Source: Eubacteriales bacterium (lineage in GTDB: Bacteria; Bacillota; Clostridia; Christensenellales; CAG-138). From it: a DNA stretch of 64,000 nt. Shown piece by piece: positions 9,075-17,266 of the stretch (positions are counted from its first letter, which is position 1; every line of letters begins with the position of its first letter). The translations under genes and the position numbers were made by a program. Under the pieces are notes generated by a model, which was not told where the DNA came from, made no database searches, and saw nothing but the letters and a program-made list of their open reading frames with translations. Location: positions 224,115-288,114 of the forward strand of contig JAQUTY010000002.1 in assembly GCA_028694155.1 (NCBI GenBank). Direction: 5' to 3'.

Positions 9075-9102
9075 TTGACGTTTGAGATATTTCTGATATT
9101 AT
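9075..9102 (+). promoter_or_regulatory. Promoter of the aldo/keto reductase gene
   Basis: TTGACG (9075-9080), 16-bp spacer, TATTAT (9097-9102), with TGA directly before the -10 (extended -10). Confidence 0.65.
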
Positions 9103-9135
9103 AAAATAAAATAGGAAAATTATAAGGAGGGCGCA

Positions 9136-10251
9136 ATGATTTACAAGAGGTTCAAGGATATAAGGTTGTCAAGACTTGGCATGGGCAACATGCGCCCGCC
9201 GATTATGGAGGGTGGCAAAGCAGGCGATATTGACAGAGAAAAAGCTCGTCAAATTATCGACTATGCTATGGCAAGCGGCATCAACTACTATGATACCGCC
9301 TATGTTTATCACGAGGGCAAGTCCGAAGCATTTTTGGGCGATGAACTCGTTTCTCGCTATCCGCGAGACAGCTTCTACCTTGCCACCAAATATATTAGAA
9401 TCAACGGCTACGACTACAAAACAGTTTTCCAAGAGCAGTTGGCTCGGCTCAAGACGGATCATATCGACTTCTATCTGATACATGCCGTGATGGACAATAC
9501 CTGCGACGAATATCTCAACTGTGGCTGCATCGAGTATTTTTTAGAGCAGCAGAGGTTGGGCAGAATCAAATACTTGGGCTTTTCCTCCCATGCAAGCCCC
9601 AAGGTGCTCGAACGGTTTGCAGCCCACCACAAGTGGGACTTTGCTCAAATTCAGCTCAATTATTACGACTGGCTCTACGGCACGGCAAAGGAGGAGTACA
9701 TCGTTCTTGAAAAGCTCAATATACCCATCATGGTGATGGAAACCGTCCGTGGCGGTCGCCTGTCCAAGCTGACAGAGGACGCAGAGAAAATTTTGCAGGC
9801 GGTTCAACCAAAGTGGACGACTACCGAGTGGGCATTCCGCTTTGTCAAGAGTCTAAATCAAGTTCAGCTCGCACTGTCGGGAATGTCCACGCTGGAGCAG
9901 ATTAAAGAAAATGTTGCCACCTACAAGGACTACCGAGGCTTGCAGGGCGATGAGATAGGCAAGCTGTTTAGCGCATGCAACTCGTTTAGAAAGCAGGTGC
10001 ATACGCCCTGCACCGCCTGTCGCTACTGCTGCGATGACTGCCCTGCAAAGATAAACATACCTGCCGTGCTCGCCGTTTATAACGACTACAAGCTTGAAGG
10101 ACGCTGGGCGCTGGGCAAACTTAAAAGCATTGACTCACAGGGCAAGCCGCAGGACTGCATCGAATGTGGTGCGTGCAAGTCGCATTGTCCGCAAAGCATC
10201 GACATCACAGGCATCATGGCGGAGCTAAAGGACATTCTGCCTGTCAAATAA
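9136..10251 (+). CDS. Aldo/keto reductase with C-terminal 4Fe-4S ferredoxin domain
   Basis: 371 residues. Residues about 1-265 form an AKR TIM barrel with the catalytic tetrad visible: Asp and Tyr in YDTAYVYHEGKSE, Lys in LATKY and His in FYLIHAV. The C-terminal part has Cys clusters CTACRYCCDDCP and CIECGACKSHCPQ, which can bind one or two 4Fe-4S clusters. Such fused proteins are common in anaerobic Clostridia and probably couple carbonyl reduction to a low-potential electron donor. AAGGAGG precedes the ATG. Confidence 0.93.
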   Translation: MIYKRFKDIRLSRLGMGNMRPPIMEGGKAGDIDREKARQIIDYAMASGINYYDTAYVYHEGKSEAFLGDELVSRYPRDSFYLATKYIRINGYDYKTVFQEQLARLKTDHIDFYLIHAVMDNTCDEYLNCGCIEYFLEQQRLGRIKYLGFSSHASPKVLERFAAHHKWDFAQIQLNYYDWLYGTAKEEYIVLEKLNIPIMVMETVRGGRLSKLTEDAEKILQAVQPKWTTTEWAFRFVKSLNQVQLALSGMSTLEQIKENVATYKDYRGLQGDEIGKLFSACNSFRKQVHTPCTACRYCCDDCPAKINIPAVLAVYNDYKLEGRWALGKLKSIDSQGKPQDCIECGACKSHCPQSIDITGIMAELKDILPVK

Positions 10252-10276
10252 GAATCTAAACCCAAACCACATGTAG

Positions 10277-10295
10277 GGGCGATCTGTGTTCGCCC
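10277..10295. repeat. Dispersed gggcga...tcgccc hairpin, copy 1
   Basis: gggcga and tcgccc form a 6-bp stem in the context taggggcgatctgtgttcgc. Related copies lie at 24602-24622 and 30326-30346. It is a short intergenic repeat family of unknown role. Confidence 0.6.
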
Positions 10296-10305
10296 GTCAG
10301 ACCTA

Positions 10306-10334
10306 AGCCATCGGCAAATAGCTGATGGCTTTTT
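10306..10334 (+). terminator. Rho-independent terminator of the aldo/keto reductase gene
   Basis: agccatcggc (10306-10315) pairs with gctgatggct (10321-10330) with one G-U pair, loop aaata, followed by TTTTGTT. Confidence 0.85.
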
Positions 10335-10385
10335 GTTGACCATTAGCATATATTGGCAATTTCGCAAATCAAAAAGCAAATTTAT

Positions 10386-10425
10386 AGAAAATTATCATAT
10401 TTACATGAAAATTATGAGATTTACA
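10386..10425 (+). promoter_or_regulatory. Tandem 20-bp operator upstream of the DUF362 gene
   Basis: Two abutting 20-bp sites (10386-10405 and 10406-10425) share 17 of 20 positions, each built as nGAAAATT-N4-nATTTACA, a partial palindrome. They end 2 bp before the predicted -35. The same tandem arrangement and phase is found before the sugar-type ABC operon at 15170-15209. Confidence 0.6.
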
Positions 10426-10427
10426 CA

Positions 10428-10457
10428 TTGAAGTACGGAGGGGCAAGCGATTATACT
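10428..10457 (+). promoter_or_regulatory. Promoter of the DUF362-MgtC operon
   Basis: TTGAAG (10428-10433), 18-bp spacer, TATACT (10452-10457). Confidence 0.55.
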
Positions 10458-10497
10458 TGTACTTAATTAGAAGTGTACAGTTTTCGAGGAGGAATTC

Positions 10498-11712
10498 ATG
10501 ACGGAAGCAACAGTATCCGTTTGCAGCAATCATGGTGAAAGCATTGGCGAGCGTGTCAAAAGGGCTGTGGACTTGCTTGGCGGCATTTCAAAGTTTGTCC
10601 ATCGCGGAGACAGGGTTCTGCTCAAGCCCAATGCGACAGGGCCGGCACCGTTTGACAAGGGTGTTACCACACACCCCCAGGTGCTTGAGGCGGTTTTACA
10701 GATGGTCATTGAAGCAGGAGCAGGCGAGATTATCATTGGTGACGGAACCGGTTCTGCTACTCTTGGCACGTTGAAGGTGTTTGACGCTTGCGGATACACA
10801 TATCTTAGGGATAAATACCCCGACAAGTTCAGCTTTATGGATCTCAACCGCCGTCCCAAGGTTACGCTCAAGGTTGACAAGCCATACCTGCTTGACCAAA
10901 TTGATGTAATTGAGGATGTGCTCACCTGCGATGTGCTGATTAACCTTCCGATTTTGAAAACACATTTTATCACGGGTGTGAGCATATGTATGAAAAACCT
11001 CAAGGGCTGCATACCGCCTATGCAAAAGCGGTATATGCACGAGGTGGGAGTGAACAAATCGGTTGCCGACCTTAACTCGCTGCTGACACCCACGTTGAAT
11101 ATCGTTGACGGAATAATCGGTTCGGAGGGATTGGGCCCAAAGGAGGGGCATCCGGCAAATCTGGGGGTTATCGCTGCAGGGACGGATACGGTTGCGGTGG
11201 ACTCGGTGTGCTGCCAGTTGATGGGCTTTGATGCAAGGGAAATCGAGCACATTGCCTTAACACACGCCCGTGGCAAGGGAGTAATCGACCTTGACAGGAT
11301 TGATGTATTAGGAGATGACCCAAAGGAAGTTGGCAGACCGTTTGCACCTGCAATACCCAAGATTCCCGATGACAGCGCAGCACGCATATTAAATGGCGGC
11401 GCATGCAGCGGCTGTATCAGTTGTGCGGTCATTTCGCAGAGCAGAATCATTGACAGCGGACTGCTCGACCTGCTCAAAAAGCAGGGACACAGTCTCACCT
11501 TTGCCATAGGCCCCAACCTTGACGACAGTATGGAGTGGGGCGACCCCAAGGACACCTTCGTCATTGGCAACTGCGCTCGAAAGATGCAGGGCAAGGGAAT
11601 GTTTTTAAGCGGGTGTGCGCCTGCATGTTTGGATATAAATCGTCAAATTAGCGCACGATATGGGCTGGACGATTCCATATTGGAGACGCTCATAGGCGAC
11701 GTGGATAAGTAG
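10498..11712 (+). CDS. DUF362 domain protein
   Basis: 404 residues of the DUF362 family (often described as iron-sulfur cluster-related, function unproven). Visible family blocks are VLLKPNATGPAPFDKGVTTHP (about 40-60), CDVLINLPILKTH, CMKNLKGCIPP and GTDTVAVDSVCCQLMGFD. A late Cys cluster, GGACSGCISC, could bind metal. GAGGAGGAATTC precedes the ATG. It is followed after 19 nt by two MgtC genes, which suggests one transcription unit. Confidence 0.85.
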   Translation: MTEATVSVCSNHGESIGERVKRAVDLLGGISKFVHRGDRVLLKPNATGPAPFDKGVTTHPQVLEAVLQMVIEAGAGEIIIGDGTGSATLGTLKVFDACGYTYLRDKYPDKFSFMDLNRRPKVTLKVDKPYLLDQIDVIEDVLTCDVLINLPILKTHFITGVSICMKNLKGCIPPMQKRYMHEVGVNKSVADLNSLLTPTLNIVDGIIGSEGLGPKEGHPANLGVIAAGTDTVAVDSVCCQLMGFDAREIEHIALTHARGKGVIDLDRIDVLGDDPKEVGRPFAPAIPKIPDDSAARILNGGACSGCISCAVISQSRIIDSGLLDLLKKQGHSLTFAIGPNLDDSMEWGDPKDTFVIGNCARKMQGKGMFLSGCAPACLDINRQISARYGLDDSILETLIGDVDK

Positions 11713-11731
11713 TAGAGTTTGGAGGATAGCT

Positions 11732-12433
11732 TTGCCCGCAGAATCGCTGCAACAGCTCACACCATTGGCATTGGTAACAAGAATTGCTCTTGCTATGCTG
11801 TGCGGTGGTGCAATAGGACTTGAAAGAGAGTACCGCAGACGTCCGGCAGGGTTTAGAACCCACATGCTGGTGTGCTTGGGGGCTACTCTTGCGATGCTTC
11901 TTGGACAGTATGCGGTCAGCGTTGCGGCTCAGTACGGAGGAACAGTTCGCACGGACGTGGCAAGAATAGCCGCACAGGTCATAAATGGCGTTGGCTTTTT
12001 GGGTGCAGGAACGGTGCTTGTTACGGATATGCAGCAGGTCAAGGGAGTAACGACTGCGGCAGGACTGTGGGCATCTGCCTGCATGGGGCTAGCCATAGGA
12101 GCCGGCTACTATGAGTGCGTGCTGTTCGGATTTATTTCGATACTGCTGTGCATCAAGGTGTTCTCCCTTGCCGAACGGCATCTGCTAAAGCACATACGCA
12201 ACATGAATTTATACATCGAGTTTGACCAGATTGGGCATATTGGCGAGGTTACAAGGAAGCTGCGCCTATACGGGGTGACGGTGTTTAGCATAGAGCTTCA
12301 GGGAAAAAGCGAGTCGCCCACGTCAAATCCGGCTGCACGCCTATATCTGCAGCTTCCAAAGGGGCTTTGCAGAGACACACTCAGGGCGAGGCTCAATGAA
12401 CTGGATTGCGTGAAGCTGATGGAGGATGTGTAA
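11732..12433 (+). CDS. MgtC/SapB family membrane protein, first of a tandem pair
   Basis: 233 residues: four hydrophobic segments in the N-terminal 130 residues with the MgtC hallmarks CGGAIGLEREYRRRPAGFRTH, NGVGFLGAGT and VKGVTTAAGLWASAC, then a soluble ACT-like C-terminal domain. MgtC proteins influence magnesium limitation responses and ATP synthase in pathogens; the role in commensals is unclear. The start is TTG at 11732, since GGAGG lies 6 nt upstream. It overlaps the next paralogue by 1 nt. Confidence 0.88.
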   Translation: MPAESLQQLTPLALVTRIALAMLCGGAIGLEREYRRRPAGFRTHMLVCLGATLAMLLGQYAVSVAAQYGGTVRTDVARIAAQVINGVGFLGAGTVLVTDMQQVKGVTTAAGLWASACMGLAIGAGYYECVLFGFISILLCIKVFSLAERHLLKHIRNMNLYIEFDQIGHIGEVTRKLRLYGVTVFSIELQGKSESPTSNPAARLYLQLPKGLCRDTLRARLNELDCVKLMEDV

Positions 12434-13125
12434 TGCTTGATTTTCTGGATGTGATACGCGGAATGGATACTCTATCGCTGGCACTAAGGTTTGTGTGCGC
12501 CCTCATTTGCGGCGGAGTTATCGGACTGGAGAGGGAGTACAAACGCAGACCGGTCGGGTTTAGAACCCACATACTAATCTGCTTGGGTGCCGCCATGACT
12601 ACCATGACGGGACAGTATCTTGCAGTCACGCTTGGCTATGACACGGACATTTCAAGGCTGGGAGCGCAGGTCATTGCAGGTGTGGGCTTCATCGGTGCAG
12701 GAGCGATTATTGTCACCAAACACAGCCGTGTAAAGGGACTTACGACCGCTGCGGGACTGTGGACTGCGGCAATTATCGGACTTGCCTGTGGCGCAGGCTT
12801 CTATGAGGGAGCAATAATTGCAACATTGATGATCCTCATATCAGAAATTCTTTTTGTGCGTTTGGAGTATAGATTCATGAGACAGACAAGGGAACTGAAT
12901 GTATATCTTGAATATGACAGCGCGGAGGATTTCGAGCGTGTGACTGCTTATCTTCATACACGCAGGATTCGCATTAACGACATAGAATTTGGCAAGGGCA
13001 AGAAAAATGACGAACCCAAGACCTATGCGGTGTTCTCGGTTCGTCTTAGTCAAAAGGAAAAGCATGACGGCATTATATCGGATTTGTCCGCCATAGAGGG
13101 CATAGGCAGCGTAGAGGAGCTGTAA
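12433..13125 (+). CDS. MgtC/SapB family membrane protein, second of a tandem pair
   Basis: 230 residues, clearly paralogous to the preceding gene (CGGVIGLEREYKRRPVGFRTH, AGVGFIGAGA, VKGLTTAAGLWTAA, then an ACT-like tail). The start codon overlaps the previous stop (TAATG) and GGAGG lies inside the end of the first gene, so the two are translationally coupled and may form a heteromer. Its stop directly abuts the stop of the convergent gene. Confidence 0.88.
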   Translation: MLDFLDVIRGMDTLSLALRFVCALICGGVIGLEREYKRRPVGFRTHILICLGAAMTTMTGQYLAVTLGYDTDISRLGAQVIAGVGFIGAGAIIVTKHSRVKGLTTAAGLWTAAIIGLACGAGFYEGAIIATLMILISEILFVRLEYRFMRQTRELNVYLEYDSAEDFERVTAYLHTRRIRINDIEFGKGKKNDEPKTYAVFSVRLSQKEKHDGIISDLSAIEGIGSVEEL

Positions 13126-14016
13126 CTAGGGATATATCTTCAATTCGGACAACTCAACCCACGGTACATCTAGAGGTGTGCCGTGATTTTTTACCAATGT
13201 CAGGCGTACAAACTTCGCTTTTACGGGAGCTTCCAACACGACATTTGTCCATTGCTCGTGCATGGGCAGCTCAACGGACGCAAGCAGATTCCACTCAATA
13301 CAATCTATATCCTGCTCAAAATTTCCGAATCTGGAGCAGATGGGATCGTTGCTGGTGTATATTTCAACGAGCGAAGACATTTCCTGATCTATGCTGTGGG
13401 GTGCGCCGCAGTTGTTAAAAAGGCGAATCGCAGAGATTGTCTGGCTTTCACCGAAAAAGTCGATGATGGCGTGCGCCGGGCCCATCGTGTTTGCGCCCCA
13501 TGTTCCACCAAAGCGTTCAAGGTCGTCATCAATTAGGTTACAAACCCAGTAATAGGGGTTTTTAACCGTGCCGTTTGCCCATTGAATTCGGGTGTAAAGG
13601 CTGCCGTCACGCCTTACGCCAAGCGGAAGTCTGGGAACGTCCTCCAATATAAGCCGCCTGTCAAGCACGGTGCAACGATACAGTCCCTGCATTAGCTCGC
13701 AAAGCGGACAATGCTCAACAAGCGAGAGCCTCGAAACACTCGGACAGGCACAATCGACAAGCACCGTGTCCACACCGATGGACAACAGAAGGCTCACGGC
13801 AGCTTCGCTCAATGAAAACACAGGAAGCTCCCGATTGGGACACAGCTCGGTTGTCCTTGATGCACCCGTTTTAATCGCAAGAACGTTAAAGGGCGGCAGA
13901 ACGCTCAAGAACTTCAACTCGCTGTCGCTAATGGGTGTATCAGCACGGTATAAATCCAAAACGTAGACCGTTTCGGGGTTGGCAGAATGGCAAAAATCGG
14001 GGCAAATGGTTCTCAT
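13126..14016 (-). CDS. Putative cyclase-like/discoidin-like fusion, LacI operon partner
   Basis: 296 residues, not confidently recognised. Residues about 25-120 (LAIKTGASR, SLSEAAVSLLLSIGVDTVLVDC) resemble the second half of the putative-cyclase/kynurenine formamidase family, but the metal-binding HxGTHxD motif is absent. Residues about 180-296 (FFGESQTISAIRLFNN to KAKFVRLTLVKNH) look like an F5/8 type C galactose-binding domain. No signal peptide is seen. The start overlaps the LacI stop (TGATG) and has AAGGAGG upstream, so it is coupled to the regulator. It may sense or bind a carbohydrate; this is inference. Confidence 0.5.
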   Translation of the reverse strand: MRTICPDFCHSANPETVYVLDLYRADTPISDSELKFLSVLPPFNVLAIKTGASRTTELCPNRELPVFSLSEAAVSLLLSIGVDTVLVDCACPSVSRLSLVEHCPLCELMQGLYRCTVLDRRLILEDVPRLPLGVRRDGSLYTRIQWANGTVKNPYYWVCNLIDDDLERFGGTWGANTMGPAHAIIDFFGESQTISAIRLFNNCGAPHSIDQEMSSLVEIYTSNDPICSRFGNFEQDIDCIEWNLLASVELPMHEQWTNVVLEAPVKAKFVRLTLVKNHGTPLDVPWVELSELKIYP

Positions 14017-15077
14017 CAGTCCTCCTTGGGAAAGCTGATCTTTCCACGGGTTCGGGTCGGATATTGCTCCGAGCCACGGCACACGAGCTTACTCTCGAAG
14101 GTTATTCGTCTTCCACCTGCCTGACCACGTTTAATTCCGTGCTCAATCTTGTCGATAAGGATTCTTGAACATTCCTCGCCCAAGGGAGCGATGGGTTGGG
14201 TGACGGAGGTGAGAATAGAGCTGTACATCTGCGAACTATCCAAGTCGCCATAGGAAATCAAAGCAATATCATCGGGAATACGCAGCCCTGCGTCCTGTAT
14301 GGCACGAATGCAACCTGCGGTCATTTCCTTGTTGCAGCTAAAAATTGCCGTGACTTCGGGGTGAGTGGCAAGCAGCACCTTTGTTTGCTGATAGGCAGGC
14401 TCGGAACGGAATGAGCAATAGTACACAAGCTCATTGGTGCCAAGACCGTTTTGCTGCATCGCCGACAGGTAACCGTTGAGCCGTTCCAGACCGGGCTTTG
14501 AGTTGAGCGTACCGGCAAGAGATGCAATGTACTTGTGACCGACCTTTATCAAGCATTGCGTGGCGACCACGGAGGCATTGAAATCATCACGGAACACGCC
14601 GTCAAGTCCGATGCCCTTCAAGCTCCTGTCCAGCAGAACTATCGGGATTCGGGTTTTTTTCAGCTCCTCCATATAGGCGGTAGTAGTTTCGCTGTCGTCG
14701 GCTACGGGCGAGAAAATGATACCATTGACATGCTGGGTGCGCATAAGCTCAAGGTTCCTAATCTCTATGCCCGGGTCGTCGTTGCTGTCGCATACAATCA
14801 CATCAATTCCGTGCGCCCTTGCCACCGTAGAAATGCCTTTTATCACCTTTGGATAAAAGGAAACCATCAGGTCGCTTGCAATAACGCCAATGGTGGAATT
14901 ATATACGCAGTTTTGGGAATGTCCACGGTACTTTTTGGGGCGATAATTCAGCTCTTTTGCGACCTGCATAATCTTTGAGTAGGTCGATGGGCTGACAGAT
15001 TCGCTGTTTCGAAACGCTCTTGAAACAGTAGCACAGGATACCCCTGCCTTATCTGCAATGATTTGAATTGAAACCAT
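14016..15077 (-). CDS. LacI family transcriptional regulator
   Basis: 353 residues: HTH at about 1-50 (SIQIIADKAGVSCATVSRAF, hinge helix region NYRPK), then a periplasmic-binding-protein-like sensor domain (IGVIASDLMVSFYPKVIKGI to ITSVTQPIAPLGEECSRIL). The ATG at 15077 is preferred over a GTG 9 nt upstream because AAAGGTG is then at 6 nt. It is divergent from the ABC importer operon, which it probably controls, and is cotranscribed with the discoidin-like gene. Confidence 0.92.
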   Translation of the reverse strand: MVSIQIIADKAGVSCATVSRAFRNSESVSPSTYSKIMQVAKELNYRPKKYRGHSQNCVYNSTIGVIASDLMVSFYPKVIKGISTVARAHGIDVIVCDSNDDPGIEIRNLELMRTQHVNGIIFSPVADDSETTTAYMEELKKTRIPIVLLDRSLKGIGLDGVFRDDFNASVVATQCLIKVGHKYIASLAGTLNSKPGLERLNGYLSAMQQNGLGTNELVYYCSFRSEPAYQQTKVLLATHPEVTAIFSCNKEMTAGCIRAIQDAGLRIPDDIALISYGDLDSSQMYSSILTSVTQPIAPLGEECSRILIDKIEHGIKRGQAGGRRITFESKLVCRGSEQYPTRTRGKISFPKED

Positions 15078-15129
15078 GTGCGTCACCTTTCGAATGAGTA
15101 ATGACTTTTAACAATAAAACTTTAACATA

Positions 15130-15135
15130 ATTATA
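15130..15135 (-). promoter_or_regulatory. -10 element of the lacI-type gene
   Basis: Perfect TATAAT on the minus strand 53 nt upstream of the ATG, without a convincing -35. Confidence 0.4.
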
Positions 15136-15169
15136 CAAAAGATGCAAGACAAACTTAAAGAAATTTTAC

Positions 15170-15209
15170 TGAAAATTAAAATCATTTCATGAAAATTCCA
15201 CAATTTTCA
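15170..15209 (+). promoter_or_regulatory. Tandem 20-bp operator upstream of the ABC importer operon
   Basis: Two abutting 20-bp sites begin with TGAAAATT. The second (15190-15209) is a perfect inverted repeat, TGAAAATT-ccac-AATTTTCA; the first (15170-15189) is a weaker version. The second ends 2 bp before the -35 TTGACA. The layout equals that at 10386-10425. The neighbouring LacI protein or another regulator may bind here. Confidence 0.65.
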
Positions 15210-15211
15210 CA

Positions 15212-15241
15212 TTGACACACTCTTGTGCTTGTCGTTATCAT
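15212..15241 (+). promoter_or_regulatory. Promoter of the ABC importer operon
   Basis: TTGACA (15212-15217), 18-bp spacer, TATCAT (15236-15241). Confidence 0.65.
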
Positions 15242-15297
15242 ATAGGGGAAGATGACGCAAAGCGTCTAATGAGACATTATTTGGTGAGGAGAGTGTC

Positions 15298-16326
15298 ATG
15301 GGAGAGATTAAGCTGATCGGTATTCAGAAGGCATTCGGCAAGGATGTTGTCATACCCGATTTGAACCTTACTATCGAGGACGGGTCATTTACCGTCCTTG
15401 TTGGGCCGTCAGGATGTGGCAAGTCCACCACGCTGCGCATGGTAGCAGGGCTGGAAGTACCCACCGCAGGACAGATACTGATTGACAACGAAGATGTCAC
15501 AAGTATGCCATCGGGCAAGCGTGGCATTGCAATGGTTTTCCAGAACTATGCCATCTATCCCACCATGACAGTAAGTGGCAACATTGAGTTCGGTCTTATC
15601 AACAACAAGGTGCCAAAGGCAGAGCGCAAGCGTTTGATTTCGGAGATTGCCGACATAGTCGGACTCACCCCATACCTTGACAGAAAGCCATCGGCTCTTT
15701 CGGGCGGTCAGCGTCAGCGTGTCGCACTTGCAAGGGCAATGGTCAAAAAGCCCAAGGTATTTTTGCTTGACGAACCCCTTTCCAACCTTGACGCAAAGCT
15801 CAGAGCCGCCATGCGTGTTGAGCTAAAGCAGCTTCACCAGCGTCTTGGCACAACTTTTGTATATGTAACTCACGACCAGGTCGAGGCAATGTCAATGGCG
15901 GACAACATTGTTTTGATGGATAAGGGCATCATTCAGCAGAGCTCCAACCCTGCTACGATATATCATCGTCCGCAAAACATCTTTACCGCTTGTTTTATAG
16001 GCACACCGCCCATGAACATCTTTGAAAACGGACTTGAGAATGTCAAGTTCGGCGCACGCCCGGAGAAGATTTCGCTTGAACCGATTGAAGGACAAGCATT
16101 CAGGCTCAAGGTTGACGTGTCCACCAAGGAGATGCTGGGAGCAGAGTGCATTTATTACTGCAACTCGAAGTTGGGACAGATAATTATCAAGTCTCCCGAC
16201 GATTATCCGCAAAAAGAGCTGATGGGCTACATTGCATACAAGGACTTGCACTTCTTTGATGCAGACAGCAATCGCATAGATATCAACGATCAGTTGAAGG
16301 CTGATTTAGACAGAATCTGCGATTGA
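15298..16326 (+). CDS. ABC importer ATPase, MalK/UgpC/MsmK type
   Basis: 342 residues. Walker A GPSGCGKST (about 37-45), Q-loop VFQNYAIYP, signature LSGGQRQRVALARA, Walker B VFLLDEPLSNLDAKLR and the switch His in YVTHDQVEAM, followed by a C-terminal TOBE regulatory domain (about 240-340) typical of carbohydrate and glycerol-3-phosphate importers. GAGGAG lies before the ATG. First gene of an operon with two permeases and a binding protein. Confidence 0.94.
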   Translation: MGEIKLIGIQKAFGKDVVIPDLNLTIEDGSFTVLVGPSGCGKSTTLRMVAGLEVPTAGQILIDNEDVTSMPSGKRGIAMVFQNYAIYPTMTVSGNIEFGLINNKVPKAERKRLISEIADIVGLTPYLDRKPSALSGGQRQRVALARAMVKKPKVFLLDEPLSNLDAKLRAAMRVELKQLHQRLGTTFVYVTHDQVEAMSMADNIVLMDKGIIQQSSNPATIYHRPQNIFTACFIGTPPMNIFENGLENVKFGARPEKISLEPIEGQAFRLKVDVSTKEMLGAECIYYCNSKLGQIIIKSPDDYPQKELMGYIAYKDLHFFDADSNRIDINDQLKADLDRICD

Positions 16327-16345
16327 GTCTACTGAGGAGAGAAGA

Positions 16346-17254
16346 ATGAAAAAAGGGCTTCGATTTAATCTAAGAGGAATGGAACTGATAGCACCTGCTG
16401 TACTTGTTATGCTGGTGTTCACGGTGTATCCGATTATCTATTTGATTATCGGAAGTTTCAGATCCGGCTCGCTCATTGCATGGTCAAAGGCAGGCGGTGC
16501 TCTTTCACAAATCCAGTGGGCAGATTTCAAGAACTATGAGTATTTGCTCGCAAATGCGGACTTTGGCAAAATCGTTGGCAACACCGTTTTGTATGTGGTT
16601 ATGCTGGTTGCCGGCAGAATCGGCTGCTCTCTTCTTCTTGCATGGTGGCTTAACAGTAAGATAAACAAACGCCTCTCAAAGACTACTCAGGCGATTGCCT
16701 TCATGCCGCACGTTATATCTTTGGTGTCGGTATCAATGGTGTTCATGTGGTTGTACAACAAGGATACAGGCTTCTTCAATTCGATTTTAACCTCCCTAAA
16801 ACTGCCTGCTTGCGAGTTTCTCGACAGCGAGGGTACGGCGCTTATAAGCATCGTATTTGTAATGCTGTGGAAATCGCTTGGCTATTACACGCTGTTGATG
16901 CTCGCGGCAATGCAGTCAGTTCCAAAGGAAGTATACGAAGCCGCCGAGCTTGACAACGCACCTGCATGGCGCACCTTCCTTAGAATAACCATTCCTTGCA
17001 TTTCTCCCACTATATTCTTTACGACCATAACTGCAACCATCAACTCATTCAACGTGTTCGATGTAATCAACCTTTTGACTCAGGGCGGGCCTATTAACTC
17101 TACCAATACGCTGGTTTACTACATCTATTCGATGATGTTCAAGTTCTCCAAACCCGGCGTAGGCTGTGCTGCAGGCGTGATTTTGCTTGCAATCGTTGGA
17201 ACGCTGACGATAGTGTACTTCAGAGTTATGGAACGCCGTGTCCATTATCAATAG
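16346..17254 (+). CDS. ABC importer permease, MalF/UgpA type
   Basis: 302 residues, six hydrophobic segments. The EAA coupling loop is EVYEAAELDNAPAWRTFLRITIP (about 191-213), which docks on the ATPase. GAGGAG precedes the ATG, 19 nt after the ATPase stop. It forms the translocation pore with the next gene product. Confidence 0.92.
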   Translation: MKKGLRFNLRGMELIAPAVLVMLVFTVYPIIYLIIGSFRSGSLIAWSKAGGALSQIQWADFKNYEYLLANADFGKIVGNTVLYVVMLVAGRIGCSLLLAWWLNSKINKRLSKTTQAIAFMPHVISLVSVSMVFMWLYNKDTGFFNSILTSLKLPACEFLDSEGTALISIVFVMLWKSLGYYTLLMLAAMQSVPKEVYEAAELDNAPAWRTFLRITIPCISPTIFFTTITATINSFNVFDVINLLTQGGPINSTNTLVYYIYSMMFKFSKPGVGCAAGVILLAIVGTLTIVYFRVMERRVHYQ

Positions 17255-17266
17255 AGAGGAGGCACT

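Noticed and set aside
10530..11594. Long open frame (354 codons) on the minus strand
   Set aside because: It lies entirely inside the DUF362 gene, has no ribosome site and a Ser/Pro-rich composition typical of antisense frames.
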